Part shown: in pieces, positions 33,126 to 42,290 of the stretch
How the letters are laid out: each line of letters starts with the position of its first letter
Numbering within the stretch: position 1 is the first letter of the stretch
From: Paracidovorax valerianellae
GTDB lineage: Bacteria > Pseudomonadota > Gammaproteobacteria > Burkholderiales > Burkholderiaceae_C
Reading direction: 5' to 3'
NCBI RefSeq assembly: GCF_900102625.1
Contig: NZ_FMZC01000023.1
Coordinates: forward strand, 1-62,021
Length of the DNA stretch: 62,021 nucleotides
Notes under the pieces: generated by a model
Databases searched by the model: none
The model's input: only the letters and a program-made list of their open reading frames with translations
What the model was told of the DNA's origin: nothing
Made by a program: the position numbers and the translations under genes

Positions 33126-35419
33126 AGAACCACGCGGTCCTGGAGGCGCTGCTGCGCCCGCCCATCGAGTTGTGGAGCGTGGCCATGGCCTGGGGCGTGG
33201 CCCTGGTGGCGGTCGTCGCGCCGTGGGCGCTCATGATGCCGCCCCTGCTGGGTTGGGTGGCGGCAGTGATCGCCTTCGCGTTCGGCTACCAGCGCCTGCG
33301 CCAGGCGCTGCAGATCCTGCGCTACCAGCACTACATGAAGTATTACAAGGTCACGCGCATCTCGCCGTCCAAGATCCCAGTGGGCAAGGATGAGTATTAC
33401 CTGGGAGAAGGCTTCGAGTGGACGCAACTGCACACCCAGCGCAAGCGGGATGCCACGCGCACGGAAGCCGAGCCGTTCGTGAAGCCCAGCGCCACAGAGG
33501 TCGCCATGCGCCGCTGGGGCACGAAGCTCAACGAGGACATGCAGGCGAAGCTGCGCAGGAATCCCTCCGAGCCCACCTTGCTCGTGCGCGCCCTCGCGGG
33601 CGCCCTGGCCAGCGAAGCCTGGTTCAATCCCCTGCGCTCCTATCCTGACCTGGGCGGCTCGCCCATCCTGCACGGCGTGGGTGCGCTGCAGGAAGGCCCC
33701 GTCAAGATGCGCCAGTCTTCGCGCTCCGGCCACATGATCGTCATGGGCACCACGCGTGTGGGCAAGACGCGCATGCTGGAGATGTTCGCCACCCAGGACA
33801 TCCACGCCGGCCACGTGACCATCGTGATCGATCCCAAGGGTGACGCGGAATTGATGCTGCGTCTGTACGCGGAAGCCGCCCGCGCAGGTCGGCTGGACCA
33901 GTTCTACCTGTTCCATTTGGGCTACCCCGAGATTTCCGCGCGATACAACGGCATCGGCAATTTCGCGCGCATCACCGAGGTGGCCACGCGCGCGACCAAT
34001 GCCCTGCCGTCCTCTGGCAACTCGGCCGCGTTCAAGGAGTTCTCCTGGCGCTTCACCAACATCGTGGCGCAGGCCCAGGTGGCGCTCGGGCGCGTGCCGA
34101 CCTACGAGACGCTGCTCAAAGACGTGACCGGCATCGACGGGCTGTTCATGGACTACGCCCGGATGATCTTCACGCGCCTGGCACAACAAGGTCAACACAC
34201 CGACTGGGAGAAGCGGGTCGCCGCCCTCGAAGCGGTCGTGGGCACCAAGGGTGGGCCGGCCGTGCCGCGCAGCCTGGCCGACCGCACGCCCGATTTGGTG
34301 GCGATGTTCCTCTGGATCAGAGACTCCAAGGTCGAGGACACGGTATTGCGAGGCTTGGCCGCCGCGTTCAGCTACGAGCGATCGTTCTACGAGAAGATCA
34401 TCGCCAGCCTCGGGCCGTTCCTCGAAAAGCTCACCACCGGCGCCGTGGGCAAGCTGATCTCCCCGGACTACTTCGATGCCAGCGACAAACGGCCGGTCTT
34501 CGACTGGATGACCGTGATGCGCCAGGGCGGCATCGTCTATGTGGGCCTGGATGCCCTGTCCGACTCGGTGGTGTCCTCGGCCGTGGGCAATTCCATGCTG
34601 GCCGACCTCGTGAGCGTGGGCGGCAAGCTCTACAAGACCGGGCTTGATCCGCACCACCCGGATGGCAAGCTGCAACTGCCCACCGTGTGCTGCCACTTCG
34701 ATGAGGTCAATGAGATCGCAGGCCCCGAATTCGTGCCCATGGTCAACAAGCTGGGCGGGTCGGGCTTTCGGATCACGGCCTACACGCAGTCGATGTTCGA
34801 CATCGAGGCGCGCGTGGGCGACAAGGCCAAGGCCGGGCAGATCCTGGACAACTTCAATCACCTGGTGATGCTGCGGGTGCGTTCGGTCACCACGGCCAAC
34901 CTGCTGGCCGAGCAGGTGCCGCAAGTGGAGGTCGTGCACCTCACGCCCATGTCCGGCGTCACCGACACGGCGGCGCAGGGCACGGGCGTGGACTTCACGT
35001 CCCGCAACGACGACATCGTGACCACCACCAAGGTGGCGATGATCGAGGCGGCCGACCTTCTCAGCCTGCCGCAGGGCCAGGCGTTCGCGCTGCTGGAGGG
35101 AAACCGACGCTTCAAGATTCGCATCCCGCTGGCGGACTCCACCAACGATCCGTTCGTTCCCGAGTCGCTCAAGAAGGTGGCCAGCGACATGCGCAACCGC
35201 TACCGCACCAGCGAGCAATGGGCCAAGGAGACGGACTGGATGGGCGACTGGATGGCCGCGCAGCCGTTGGGCGCTGCGGCCGCGGACCTGATCGCCACCG
35301 ACCTGTCGCAGGAGGACGCGGGTGCCCATGACCATGAGGGCGGTATACAAGAAACCGCTGCGAACGAAGCCGCGATGACCAGCACCGCCCTGGGGCAGAT
35401 CATGAGGCACGGATCATGA
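33122..35419 (+). CDS. traD: Conjugative coupling ATPase TraD (SXT/TOL subfamily, TIGR03743)
   Basis: The 765-residue protein has two N-terminal membrane helices (about 17-60), Walker A GTTRVGKTRMLE (about 209-220) and a Walker B region near HFDEVNEIAG (about 522-531). It recruits the relaxosome to the type IV secretion channel and powers DNA transfer. The length is normal and no defect is seen. Its last bases overlap the next start (ATGA). Confidence 0.95.
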   Translation: MKNHAVLEALLRPPIELWSVAMAWGVALVAVVAPWALMMPPLLGWVAAVIAFAFGYQRLRQALQILRYQHYMKYYKVTRISPSKIPVGKDEYYLGEGFEWTQLHTQRKRDATRTEAEPFVKPSATEVAMRRWGTKLNEDMQAKLRRNPSEPTLLVRALAGALASEAWFNPLRSYPDLGGSPILHGVGALQEGPVKMRQSSRSGHMIVMGTTRVGKTRMLEMFATQDIHAGHVTIVIDPKGDAELMLRLYAEAARAGRLDQFYLFHLGYPEISARYNGIGNFARITEVATRATNALPSSGNSAAFKEFSWRFTNIVAQAQVALGRVPTYETLLKDVTGIDGLFMDYARMIFTRLAQQGQHTDWEKRVAALEAVVGTKGGPAVPRSLADRTPDLVAMFLWIRDSKVEDTVLRGLAAAFSYERSFYEKIIASLGPFLEKLTTGAVGKLISPDYFDASDKRPVFDWMTVMRQGGIVYVGLDALSDSVVSSAVGNSMLADLVSVGGKLYKTGLDPHHPDGKLQLPTVCCHFDEVNEIAGPEFVPMVNKLGGSGFRITAYTQSMFDIEARVGDKAKAGQILDNFNHLVMLRVRSVTTANLLAEQVPQVEVVHLTPMSGVTDTAAQGTGVDFTSRNDDIVTTTKVAMIEAADLLSLPQGQAFALLEGNRRFKIRIPLADSTNDPFVPESLKKVASDMRNRYRTSEQWAKETDWMGDWMAAQPLGAAAADLIATDLSQEDAGAHDHEGGIQETAANEAAMTSTALGQIMRHGS

Positions 35420-36195
35420 GCGAGGCACCATCCAAGGGGCCGGTGCGTCCCCGCACCCGGGGCCCGGTCGAACTCGCCCTGGAAGTCGGCATCGGCCTCA
35501 CCTTTGTGGCCCTGTTCTCCTGGTTCGTGGGCATTCTGATCGAGATCGGCGGGATGTACCTGCTGTGGAAGGACGAGGGCGTGGGCCATGCGCGCGCGCT
35601 GGTGGAGCAGGACCTGGGGTACATCGCCGCGGCACCGCGCAGCCTCCTGGTGCCTGACACGGTGGCGTTCTCCGAGCGGATCGTGCACTGGGTGCAGATG
35701 CCCTACGAGCGGCTCGGCGTGCTGCGCTGGTATGCGCGCTTCAACGGTCCGCAGGCGGCGCCTGAATCCACGCAGGCCGAAGCCGGCGCTGCGGCCGGCG
35801 GCAATCCACTGCCCAAGGGCGTGGGCCGGGTCAGCCGCTCCATGGGCAAGTTGCTGTCGCAGTGGGCGCTCGTGTCGATGTACATCGCCCAGGACGTGCT
35901 GCTGCGCATGTCGGTGGCGCTCTTCGCCCTGCCCGCCTTCGTCCTCGCCTGCCTGGTGGGGGCCGTCGATGGCCTGGTGCGCCGCGATCTGCGCCGCTGG
36001 GGCGGCGGGCGGGAAAGCTCCTTCGTCTATCACCACGCCAAGCGCTACACCGCCTGGTCGCTCACGGGCGGCTTCGGCCTCTATCTCACCTGGCCCTTCG
36101 GCGGCTTCAACCCCGCCTACATGGTCCTTGTCTTCACCGTCCTAGTCGCCGCCACCCTCTCGACCACCGTGGCGGCATTCAAGAAATATGTCTGA
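35416..36195 (+). CDS. ICE membrane protein, TIGR03747 (PFL_4697) family
   Basis: The 259-residue protein has four predicted membrane segments: about 25-50 (IGLTFVALFSWFVGILIEIG), 158-185, about 215-235 and 238-255. It always accompanies traD in this ICE class and is thought to be part of the coupling complex. Function is not established. Confidence 0.87.
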   Translation: MSEAPSKGPVRPRTRGPVELALEVGIGLTFVALFSWFVGILIEIGGMYLLWKDEGVGHARALVEQDLGYIAAAPRSLLVPDTVAFSERIVHWVQMPYERLGVLRWYARFNGPQAAPESTQAEAGAAAGGNPLPKGVGRVSRSMGKLLSQWALVSMYIAQDVLLRMSVALFALPAFVLACLVGAVDGLVRRDLRRWGGGRESSFVYHHAKRYTAWSLTGGFGLYLTWPFGGFNPAYMVLVFTVLVAATLSTTVAAFKKYV

Positions 36196-36211
36196 ACTCA
36201 TCAGGAGAACA

Positions 36212-36553
36212 ATGATGCAATCCCCGCCCTCCCACGAAACTGGCCAACGCTGCCGCAGCGCCTGGCTGATCGCCCTGCTGATGGCGGCGGGCGCTGCCGC
36301 AACCGCTCCCGCGCACGCCGGCGACGAGGACACCGAGCGCGAGCACCTGGCGCGCATCGCGCACGAGATCGAGCGCGTGCAGGCCATGGTGGCCACCGCC
36401 GCGCAGGATGCGCCCAACGGCCAGCGCGTCAAGTTCCGCTACGACTGGCTGGCCAGTGACCTGCAGATGCTGCGCGAGGGCATCGAGCGGCACACCGACA
36501 CCCCGCGCCAGCCACGGCCCGTGGCGCCGCTGCGCGGCGACTACCGCCAGTGA
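36212..36553 (+). CDS. RAQPRD-family ICE protein (TIGR01690)
   Basis: The protein is about 113 residues from the ATG at 36212, which follows AGGAGA. It has a signal peptide (about 15-38, ending APAHA) and a helical part, and ends in the family box, here RQPRPVAPLRGDYRQ. An in-frame ATG at 36188 inside the upstream gene is less likely. Confidence 0.87.
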   Translation: MMQSPPSHETGQRCRSAWLIALLMAAGAAATAPAHAGDEDTEREHLARIAHEIERVQAMVATAAQDAPNGQRVKFRYDWLASDLQMLREGIERHTDTPRQPRPVAPLRGDYRQ

Positions 36554-36566
36554 TCAGGGCAGCACC

Positions 36567-36797
36567 ATGAACCAGACCATGCGCGAGGCCTTCCGCACCG
36601 GCTCGGGCACCGATCCCGCGGCCTTCAAGACCACGCTCACGCTGATCGTGAGCGCCGTGATCCTGACCTTCTTCGCCTGGATCGTGATGCAGCTCATGGA
36701 TGCCTACCGCCACGAGCGCGTCACCGCGATGCAGGCCACCATCGCCGGCGTCAAGGCCATGGTGCTGCTCTCGCTCGTCTTGTACGTCGTGGTCTAG
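36567..36797 (+). CDS. ICE small membrane protein, TIGR03758 (PFL_4701, DUF3262)
   Basis: The 76-residue protein has two membrane helices (LTLIVSAVILTFFAWIVMQL and MVLLSLVLYVVV). The GSGTDPAAF start is typical of the family. It is probably a pilin-like or channel subunit, analogous to the small VirB2/VirB3 genes. Confidence 0.85.
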   Translation: MNQTMREAFRTGSGTDPAAFKTTLTLIVSAVILTFFAWIVMQLMDAYRHERVTAMQATIAGVKAMVLLSLVLYVVV

Positions 36798-36842
36798 CCG
36801 CGACCGTTTTTTCATCCCACTTTCACAGAAGGACCCATCCAC

Positions 36843-37268
36843 ATGCCATCGTCCCGATTCCACCGTCTGCAACGCCTCCAGGCGCTCGCCCGCAACACCC
36901 TTTTCATCGCCCGGGACCGCGCAGCCCGTGCACTGCTCGCTCCTGCCGTGGCCCTGATATGCACTCCTGCCTTGGCGGCGCTGCCCACCCTGCCCAAGCC
37001 CGGCGAGGCCATCGGCGGCGGCACGGTCGCCGAGGGCGACTGGCTGGGCAACATGGGGGCCCTGATGAAGGCCGGACTCATCATTCTGGGCCTCATCATC
37101 GTGGGCTATGGATTCATCCATGTCGTTGCCGGTTCGATCGCGAAATGGCGCGCCTACACCGCGGGAAAAGCCGAGAAAGCCGACCTGGTGGAGTACTTCA
37201 TCATGGCTGGCGTCCTGGGTGGGTTCATGGTGATCATGGTGACCTACGCGCTGGAAACCATCAAGTGA
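36843..37268 (+). CDS. ICE membrane protein, TIGR03745 (PFL_4702, DUF2976)
   Basis: The 141-residue protein has a long signal region (about 1-46), then LPTLPKPGEAIGGGTVAEGD and two membrane helices (LIILGLIIVGYGFIHVV, and FIMAGVLGGFMVIMV). VirB2-like pilin precursors look similar, so a pilin role is plausible. Confidence 0.87.
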   Translation: MPSSRFHRLQRLQALARNTLFIARDRAARALLAPAVALICTPALAALPTLPKPGEAIGGGTVAEGDWLGNMGALMKAGLIILGLIIVGYGFIHVVAGSIAKWRAYTAGKAEKADLVEYFIMAGVLGGFMVIMVTYALETIK

Positions 37269-37286
37269 ACCGGCAAGTCGCGCTGA

Positions 37287-37769
37287 ATGCCTCGCACTCC
37301 CGACAACTCTGCAGACGCACCGCAGCACTCCGGACCCTCGCGCGGGGCCCCGCTGACCGCTCATGTGAACGTCGAGCCATCGATCTTCAACGGGATGACC
37401 ACGACCGAGGCCAAGGTGATCGCAGCCGCGGCACTCGCTGCATCCCTGTTCATGGGCGCCATCGTCACCACCTTCACGGGCCTGTGGCAGGTCATGCTGA
37501 TGCTCGCGATCTTCGGACCCATGGCGGTGCTGTGGTTCTCCTCGACCTGGCTGGCGCGCATCAAGCGCGGCCGGCCCGATGGCTACTACACCCAGTACCT
37601 GCACCTCTGGGCCGCTCGCCGGGGATGGGTCCGGTGCCGCTTCATCGGGCACGAGGGCTGGTGGGACCTGGGCCGCTCCTTCGAGGGCTCTCTTGCCTCT
37701 CCCTTGCAGCCACCGAGGGAAGTGCCCAAGGACTCGCCCAGCCGCACAGGGGCCGGCAAAGGCACCTGA
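37287..37769 (+). CDS. ICE membrane protein, TIGR03750 (DUF3487)
   Basis: The 160-residue protein has two membrane helices (about 44-80), then a soluble part with RGRPDGYYTQYLHLWAARRG and a Trp-rich end. Its size and helix pair resemble VirB3/TraL, which anchors the VirB4 ATPase. The ATPase gene itself is missing from this element. Confidence 0.83.
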   Translation: MPRTPDNSADAPQHSGPSRGAPLTAHVNVEPSIFNGMTTTEAKVIAAAALAASLFMGAIVTTFTGLWQVMLMLAIFGPMAVLWFSSTWLARIKRGRPDGYYTQYLHLWAARRGWVRCRFIGHEGWWDLGRSFEGSLASPLQPPREVPKDSPSRTGAGKGT

Positions 37770-37802
37770 TCCGACCGTTCGACTGAGCCTACCGACATCC
37801 CC

Positions 37803-38639
37803 ATGAATCCTTACCTCGACGCTCTGGCCTCGGCCCGGGCACAGAACGCCACGCTGCGCCACGCGATCCTCATCGTCGCCGCCATGGGCGTCCTGGGCAT
37901 GTACTACGCCCACTCCATGCCCAAGAACCTGGACCTGCACCTGGCGCCCAACGTCAAGGCCGGCGACAGCGTGCACGTGGAGAGCGGCAACGCGCCCGTG
38001 CCCGACACCAACGTCTATGGCTTCGCCTACTACATCTGGCAGCAGGTCAACCGCTGGCAGGCCGATGGCGCCAAGGACTATGGCTCGCAGATCTTCGCCC
38101 TGCAAGCCTTCGTGACGCCGGCCTGCCGGGCCCAGCTCGAAGCGGACATGCAGTCGCGCTACAACAGCGGCGAGTTGCGCTCGCGCACGCGGCAGATGAC
38201 CGAGATTCCCGGCTTCGGTTACTCCGGCGCGCGCGTGGTCGCGGACGGCCCTGATGCCTGGACCGTGCTGCTGGACATGCAGCTCATGGAGAGTTTCCGG
38301 GGCCAGCCCGTCAAGGATGCGTTCATCCGCTACCCGCTGCGCATCGTCCGCTACGACGTGGACCGCGAGAAGAATCCCTGGCGCATGGCCATCGACTGCT
38401 ACGGCGCCAACCGTCCGGCGCGCCTGGAGATGAGCGAGGTGCAGGCGGTGCGCAGCGGCCAGGCCGCGCCCAAGCTGCCCACCACCCTCACGCCTGCTGC
38501 CCTACCGCGCACGGCCGACCAGCGTGTGGACCCCAACAGTCCCCAAGCCACTCCCCTGCAGGCCCAGGGCGCCTCGGCGTCCGCACACGCCGGTGCCGCT
38601 GCCAACACATCCACTCCTCCGTCCAGCCCTTCGCAATGA
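37803..38639 (+). CDS. ICE VirB8/TraE-like protein, TIGR03746 (PFL_4703, DUF2895)
   Basis: The 278-residue protein has one N-terminal membrane helix (about 20-40) and a periplasmic domain with YYIWQQVNRWQADGAKDY and RYPLRIVRYDVDREKNPW, then a Pro/Ala-rich tail. It is the TraE/VirB8-like scaffold of the mating channel. Its stop overlaps the next start (ATGA). It is the last intact gene before the prophage break. Confidence 0.87.
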   Translation: MNPYLDALASARAQNATLRHAILIVAAMGVLGMYYAHSMPKNLDLHLAPNVKAGDSVHVESGNAPVPDTNVYGFAYYIWQQVNRWQADGAKDYGSQIFALQAFVTPACRAQLEADMQSRYNSGELRSRTRQMTEIPGFGYSGARVVADGPDAWTVLLDMQLMESFRGQPVKDAFIRYPLRIVRYDVDREKNPWRMAIDCYGANRPARLEMSEVQAVRSGQAAPKLPTTLTPAALPRTADQRVDPNSPQATPLQAQGASASAHAGAAANTSTPPSSPSQ

Positions 38640-38884
38640 CTGCTCACCGCACCATGCACCGCTTCACCTACCGACTCTCCGCGCTGGCCGCGGCCGCCTT
38701 GATGCTGCCCTGCCTGCCGCAGGCGCAGGAGGTCCGCCAACTCTCCCTGGCCAACGTCCCGCCGGACATGATCGACGCGGGGCCGCAAGCCGGCAAACCG
38801 GCCACGAACGACATCGACCTGGGACAGGATCTGTCTCCATCGGGTGCCAATCCGCAGCCTGGCTCATTCGGAGCCGACTCGTGA
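38636..38884 (+). pseudogene. Shortened gene at the PFL_4704 position, possibly a deletion chimera
   Basis: The reading frame is 82 residues, beginning near MHRFTYRLSALAAAALML with an export signal ending PQAQE. In PFGI-1-type elements this slot holds the TraK-like PFL_4704 (DUF3438) protein of roughly 290 residues. Here only a signal-like start is followed by an unrelated polar tail (ATNDIDLGQDLSPSGANPQ) and a stop. The likely reading is a fusion of the PFL_4704 start with the end of a later transfer gene after an internal deletion. That is inference from size and position. Confidence 0.5.
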
Positions 38885-38890
38885 ACGGGA

Positions 38891-38924
38891 GTGAGATAAA
38901 GGAAGAGAGGGAGGCGCGATAAAT
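38891..38924. repeat. Left-end transposase-site-like repeats of the prophage
   Basis: GTGAGATAAAG at 38891-38901 and GGCGCGATAAAT at 38913-38924 share the core GATAAA. Both occur inverted at the other end (58148-58157 and 58170-58181). Confidence 0.65.
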
Positions 38925-39009
38925 GGGATTTTGTGGTCCGCGGCCGGGATGTTGTGGGATTGATCTTCGCAAATCTCTTTCTCAAGGCGAAACAGGTAAG
39001 CGAAAGAAA

Positions 39010-39035
39010 AAAAGGCGCCCGATCGGCGCCTTTTT
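39010..39035. terminator. Bidirectional intrinsic terminator
   Basis: GGCGCC-CGATC-GGCGCC (39014-39030) is flanked by an A-run on the left and TTTTT on the right. It can end the leftward phage transcript from the gp49-like gene and any rightward ICE transcript. Confidence 0.85.
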
Positions 39036-39052
39036 GCTGGCCGCTCGCCGGA

Positions 39053-39619
39053 TCAGTCGGTGATGGTCATGCTACCGCCGATGAACTCCGCGTCCGCACG
39101 CAGCGAGTCGCGCAGCAGGTAGCCTTCCAGCTCCCAGAGCTTGGACCGCGCGGCGGCTCGCGCGTTGTCGGCTGCAATCTGCTCGCCGATGTCGCGTTTG
39201 AAGTTGGCGGCGCTGATGCAGGCGGAATGGCCGGTGGCCACCACGAAGCCATCCGGCAGTGCGGCCACGGCGACGGTCGTAGTGGTGCCCGGGAAGTGGT
39301 GCGAACGCACGACCAGGGAGGCATGCAGCGCGTCGATCTTGCCGGCTGCAATGCGTGGGGCGACGTCGGCCCCTGCCGACCGAATCTCGAGCTCGATCTC
39401 GTCGTCGCTCATGGGAGGCAACGAAGTTTCCGCGGTGGAACCCAAAGCCACCGGCAGGGATTGAGGCTGGCTGGCGTCTATCAACGCCTCGGCAGGCGTG
39501 TAAAGGCGCTCCGCCAGGCAAACCGCACGGGTCAGCTCGGGCGAGGCACCGCAGGCCTCGATGGCATAGATCAGATCGCTGATCTGTTGGAGGATGGGAT
39601 GCTTGCTGATGTCGGGCAT
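39053..39619 (-). CDS. Phage protein with a Gp49/66-type C-terminal domain
   Basis: The protein has 188 residues. The N-terminal part is helical (ILQQISDLIYAIEACGASPE, LAERLYTPAEALID). The C-terminal part matches the Phage_gp49_66 pattern: VVATGHSACISAANFKRDIG, then KLWELEGYLLRD. Function unknown. It often lies among the regulatory or packaging-side genes of Mu-like phages. It is the outermost gene of the inverted block. Confidence 0.7.
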   Translation of the reverse strand: MPDISKHPILQQISDLIYAIEACGASPELTRAVCLAERLYTPAEALIDASQPQSLPVALGSTAETSLPPMSDDEIELEIRSAGADVAPRIAAGKIDALHASLVVRSHHFPGTTTTVAVAALPDGFVVATGHSACISAANFKRDIGEQIAADNARAAARSKLWELEGYLLRDSLRADAEFIGGSMTITD

Positions 39620-39658
39620 GGTTTTCAGTGTTTGACAGGTCGGGCCGCCTGCCGTCGG

Positions 39659-40108
39659 CTACTTGCTCAAGTCGTCCAGCCAGAGAGACAGGATGTCCAG
39701 CACCGCAGCCTCATCGTCCTCACCCAGGGTGCCGGAATCGGGATCGGCGAACAGCAGCCCGCGCCGGGGCATGTGCTCTGTTCCCCATTCGTGGAAAGCT
39801 GCATAGGGCTGGCCGAAGCCCACGCGCACACTGTTGGCGTCCGCTTCATGGCTCAAGCTCCCCAGCATGTCGCCATAGCGGTCAAGCAGGCGCCGGTTGC
39901 CGCCTTCCGGGTAGCTGGCCTGCGTGGAAGGAGCCCAAGGCGCCCAAGCCTGGCCGCGCGGGTCGGTGCGGGTCTCGAATCGGCTGCTCACCTGGCTCTC
40001 GAGCTCCATGCCGATGCTCTGCATCAGCGGCGTGAGGTCACCCAAGCGCTGATAGATCGCCCTCAGGTCGCTGCCAAATGCACCGTCGTCTGCAGAAACG
40101 ATCAGCAT
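39659..40108 (-). CDS. Phage virion morphogenesis protein (Mu gpG-like, Phage_tail_S)
   Basis: The 149-residue protein shows the family pattern LTPLMQSIGMELESQVSSRF, then PWAPSTQASYP and YAAFHEWGTEHMPRRGLLF. Mu gpG-type proteins complete the head-to-tail joint. It follows gpF by two bases on the same strand. Confidence 0.87.
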   Translation of the reverse strand: MLIVSADDGAFGSDLRAIYQRLGDLTPLMQSIGMELESQVSSRFETRTDPRGQAWAPWAPSTQASYPEGGNRRLLDRYGDMLGSLSHEADANSVRVGFGQPYAAFHEWGTEHMPRRGLLFADPDSGTLGEDDEAAVLDILSLWLDDLSK

Positions 40109-40110
40109 GC

Positions 40111-40983
40111 TCAGTCCTCCGAGAAACCCGCGCGCCGCGCGGCATCGGCCAGGCGCGGATCAGCGCCCTGCAGCTTGCTGGCCACCAGCTGCTGCAGGGC
40201 CTGCTGCCGCGCCTGGCCCGGGTTGTAGGCGAACCCCGGATCGACGCCCAATGGCACCTGGGTTACCTCGCCCGTTCGCGGGTTAACGTAGTCCTGCAGC
40301 TCCACTTCCGGCGCCTGCTTGTTCAGGGGCTTGCGCACCAGCGAGGCGCCGGCATCCGTTTCCGCATCGGGGCGGCTCAGCGTGTAGCCCTTGTCGTAGT
40401 CCCGCTGGCTCATGGGCATGACCCTGCAGCGGCATCGCCAGCCATTGGGCGGCCAGTGCTGGCGCCAGAACGGATCGTCCACTGGCAGCACCAGGTTGTC
40501 CCAGGCCCGGTGGCTGGCGCGCACGCGTTCGTCCTGCCGCGTGATGTAACGCACGTAGGGGTGCGTACGTTTGGTGCGTTCCACTCGCTGCCACAGGCCG
40601 GTCGCGTAGGCCTGGCGCGTGTTGGTATCGAAGATCAGACGCAGGCGGGCCGAATCGAACTTGGTCAGCTTAATATCGCCATCCATCGGGTCGGTCACAG
40701 CCTTCACGCCCCACCAGCCAGCGTCCCTCAAGAGCTGCTCAGAATCCTTCATCCAGTCGGTTCGGCTCAGATCGCCCTGGACCGACTTGACGATGGCATC
40801 GTGCAGCGCCTGCAGCAGATCCAGCCGCGTGAGGCGCGATACCGTGAACTGGTGACCATGCTCATCCTGGAACACGTCCTGCCACGCATAGGTGCGGGTA
40901 AGCTGGCCGCGTGCCACCAGCCAAGACACAGCCTCCTGGGGAGACAGCTTTTGCAGTTGGGCGAAATCGGTAGCGGCTGACAT
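40111..40983 (-). CDS. Phage head morphogenesis protein (Mu gpF-like)
   Basis: The 290-residue protein has the Mu F/SPP1 gp7 domain with DERVRASHRAWDNLVLPVDD and the Cys-containing end NGWRCRCRVMPMSQRD. It is a minor head protein that acts at portal-dependent assembly. It starts three bases after the portal stop. Confidence 0.9.
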   Translation of the reverse strand: MSAATDFAQLQKLSPQEAVSWLVARGQLTRTYAWQDVFQDEHGHQFTVSRLTRLDLLQALHDAIVKSVQGDLSRTDWMKDSEQLLRDAGWWGVKAVTDPMDGDIKLTKFDSARLRLIFDTNTRQAYATGLWQRVERTKRTHPYVRYITRQDERVRASHRAWDNLVLPVDDPFWRQHWPPNGWRCRCRVMPMSQRDYDKGYTLSRPDAETDAGASLVRKPLNKQAPEVELQDYVNPRTGEVTQVPLGVDPGFAYNPGQARQQALQQLVASKLQGADPRLADAARRAGFSED

Positions 40984-40986
40984 GGG

Positions 40987-42290
40987 CTACTCGTTCGCAA
41001 TGCCGGCATCGGCGGCCAGCCGTGCCGTAAACGCAGCCCGGGTCAGCGACGTGGCCAGCGGCCCGAGGTCCAGTTGGGCCAGCAGCTCGGGCAGGCGAGC
41101 GAGCAGCTCGGCCGCCGTCTGTCCCTGAGCGGCCGCGTCGGCCAGCAATTGCCGGATCGGGTCCACCATCGGGTCCATCACCGGCCGCCATTGCGCCTGC
41201 TCAGCGTCGATCAGTGCATCCAGCGCGTCGGGCTGAGCTGGCACAGTGGCGTTCTCGGCGAAGTTGGCCGCGCGCCGACCGGGATCGGCGACGACCGGCA
41301 AGGCTGGATCCAAAGCAAGGGCTGCTGCGGGAGCGGCGGGTGGCGGTGGTGCTTTCTTCTTCCAGCCCTCGCCGTATTTCGCCCGCACCGTGTCTTCGTC
41401 CATCTCGAAGCCCATGTCGTAAATCAGCTTGTCGCCTTCCGCCTGGGTCTTGGTGTCCTCTTCCTCCTTGATCTGGCGGTAGACATGGCATGGCGCCAGG
41501 CCGTTGTATTCGCAGATCCACGCGATCAGCGTTTCGTTGAGCGTCTCCGAGAGCAAGTCGCTGTCGGCCTGGGTCAGGTCCTGGCGCACGTCCTTGCGCT
41601 CCTTGCTGGCCGCCGCCAGCGCGCCGCCACCCGATCGGGCCGGCTCCTGGCCGGTCAGCACCTCGGAAATCCAGTCGTCCATGTACTCGCAAAGCTGCTG
41701 CTGCGTGGTCACATTACCCGACAGCTTGCTCTCCAGCAGGGATATCTCCATGCCATCGGGCGTCATCAGGTAGCCGTCGTTCGACATGGCGCGCAGCGCA
41801 TCGGCCAGCGTGCCCTTTTCCTTGGGGCCCGCGTTGCGGGGATACTTGCCGTGCGGTGTGGGCGACCCGAAGCGATCGCACAGCTTGTTCCACGCCACGA
41901 CGCCCTTGCGCTTGAAGAACACCGGCCAAAAGAGCTGCAGGCCTAGGCCCGTCCCGTAGGGGTTGTCATCTTCCGGATTGACCCGGTGGGCAATGAACTT
42001 GCGGTCAGGCACGGGAACGCCAGTCAGCATGTTCTCGCGGGTGAGCAACTGCAGGCGTGCGGGGCTGTGCTCATCGTCCTGCACATACACAAAGCGCCGC
42101 TGAGCCCTCTTGATAACGCGCGCAGGGACTACCAGGCCATCCCGGACGGTCCACACGATCTCAGCCACGGCAAACCCGGCCAGCAGCGCCTCCAACAGCT
42201 CGCCGCAAAGGCGATCGAAGGCAATGCCTTTCAGGATGGCGGTGAGCGTCCCCGCATCCTTAGTGCCCTTGCCATCGTTCTTGATGTGCT
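40987..42290 (-). pseudogene. Portal protein (DUF935, Mu gp29-like), N-terminus lost at an inversion joint
   Basis: The readable part is about 430 residues and has the DUF935 features: LLEALLAGFAVAEIVWTVRD, FFKRKGVVAWNKLCDRFGSP, the TPDGMEISLLESK stretch, and an Ala/Pro-rich end. Homology stops near 42290 on the 5' side, where the sequence becomes capsid gene on the other strand. The frame stays open further upstream, but those codons are only the antisense of capsid and decoration genes. About the first 80 residues of a normal portal protein are missing. Confidence 0.8.

Noticed and set aside
33038-35410. A 790-codon minus-strand frame opposite traD
   Set aside because: Composition is His/Val/Arg/Gly-rich and mirrors traD codons. 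The plus strand is an unmistakable coupling protein.
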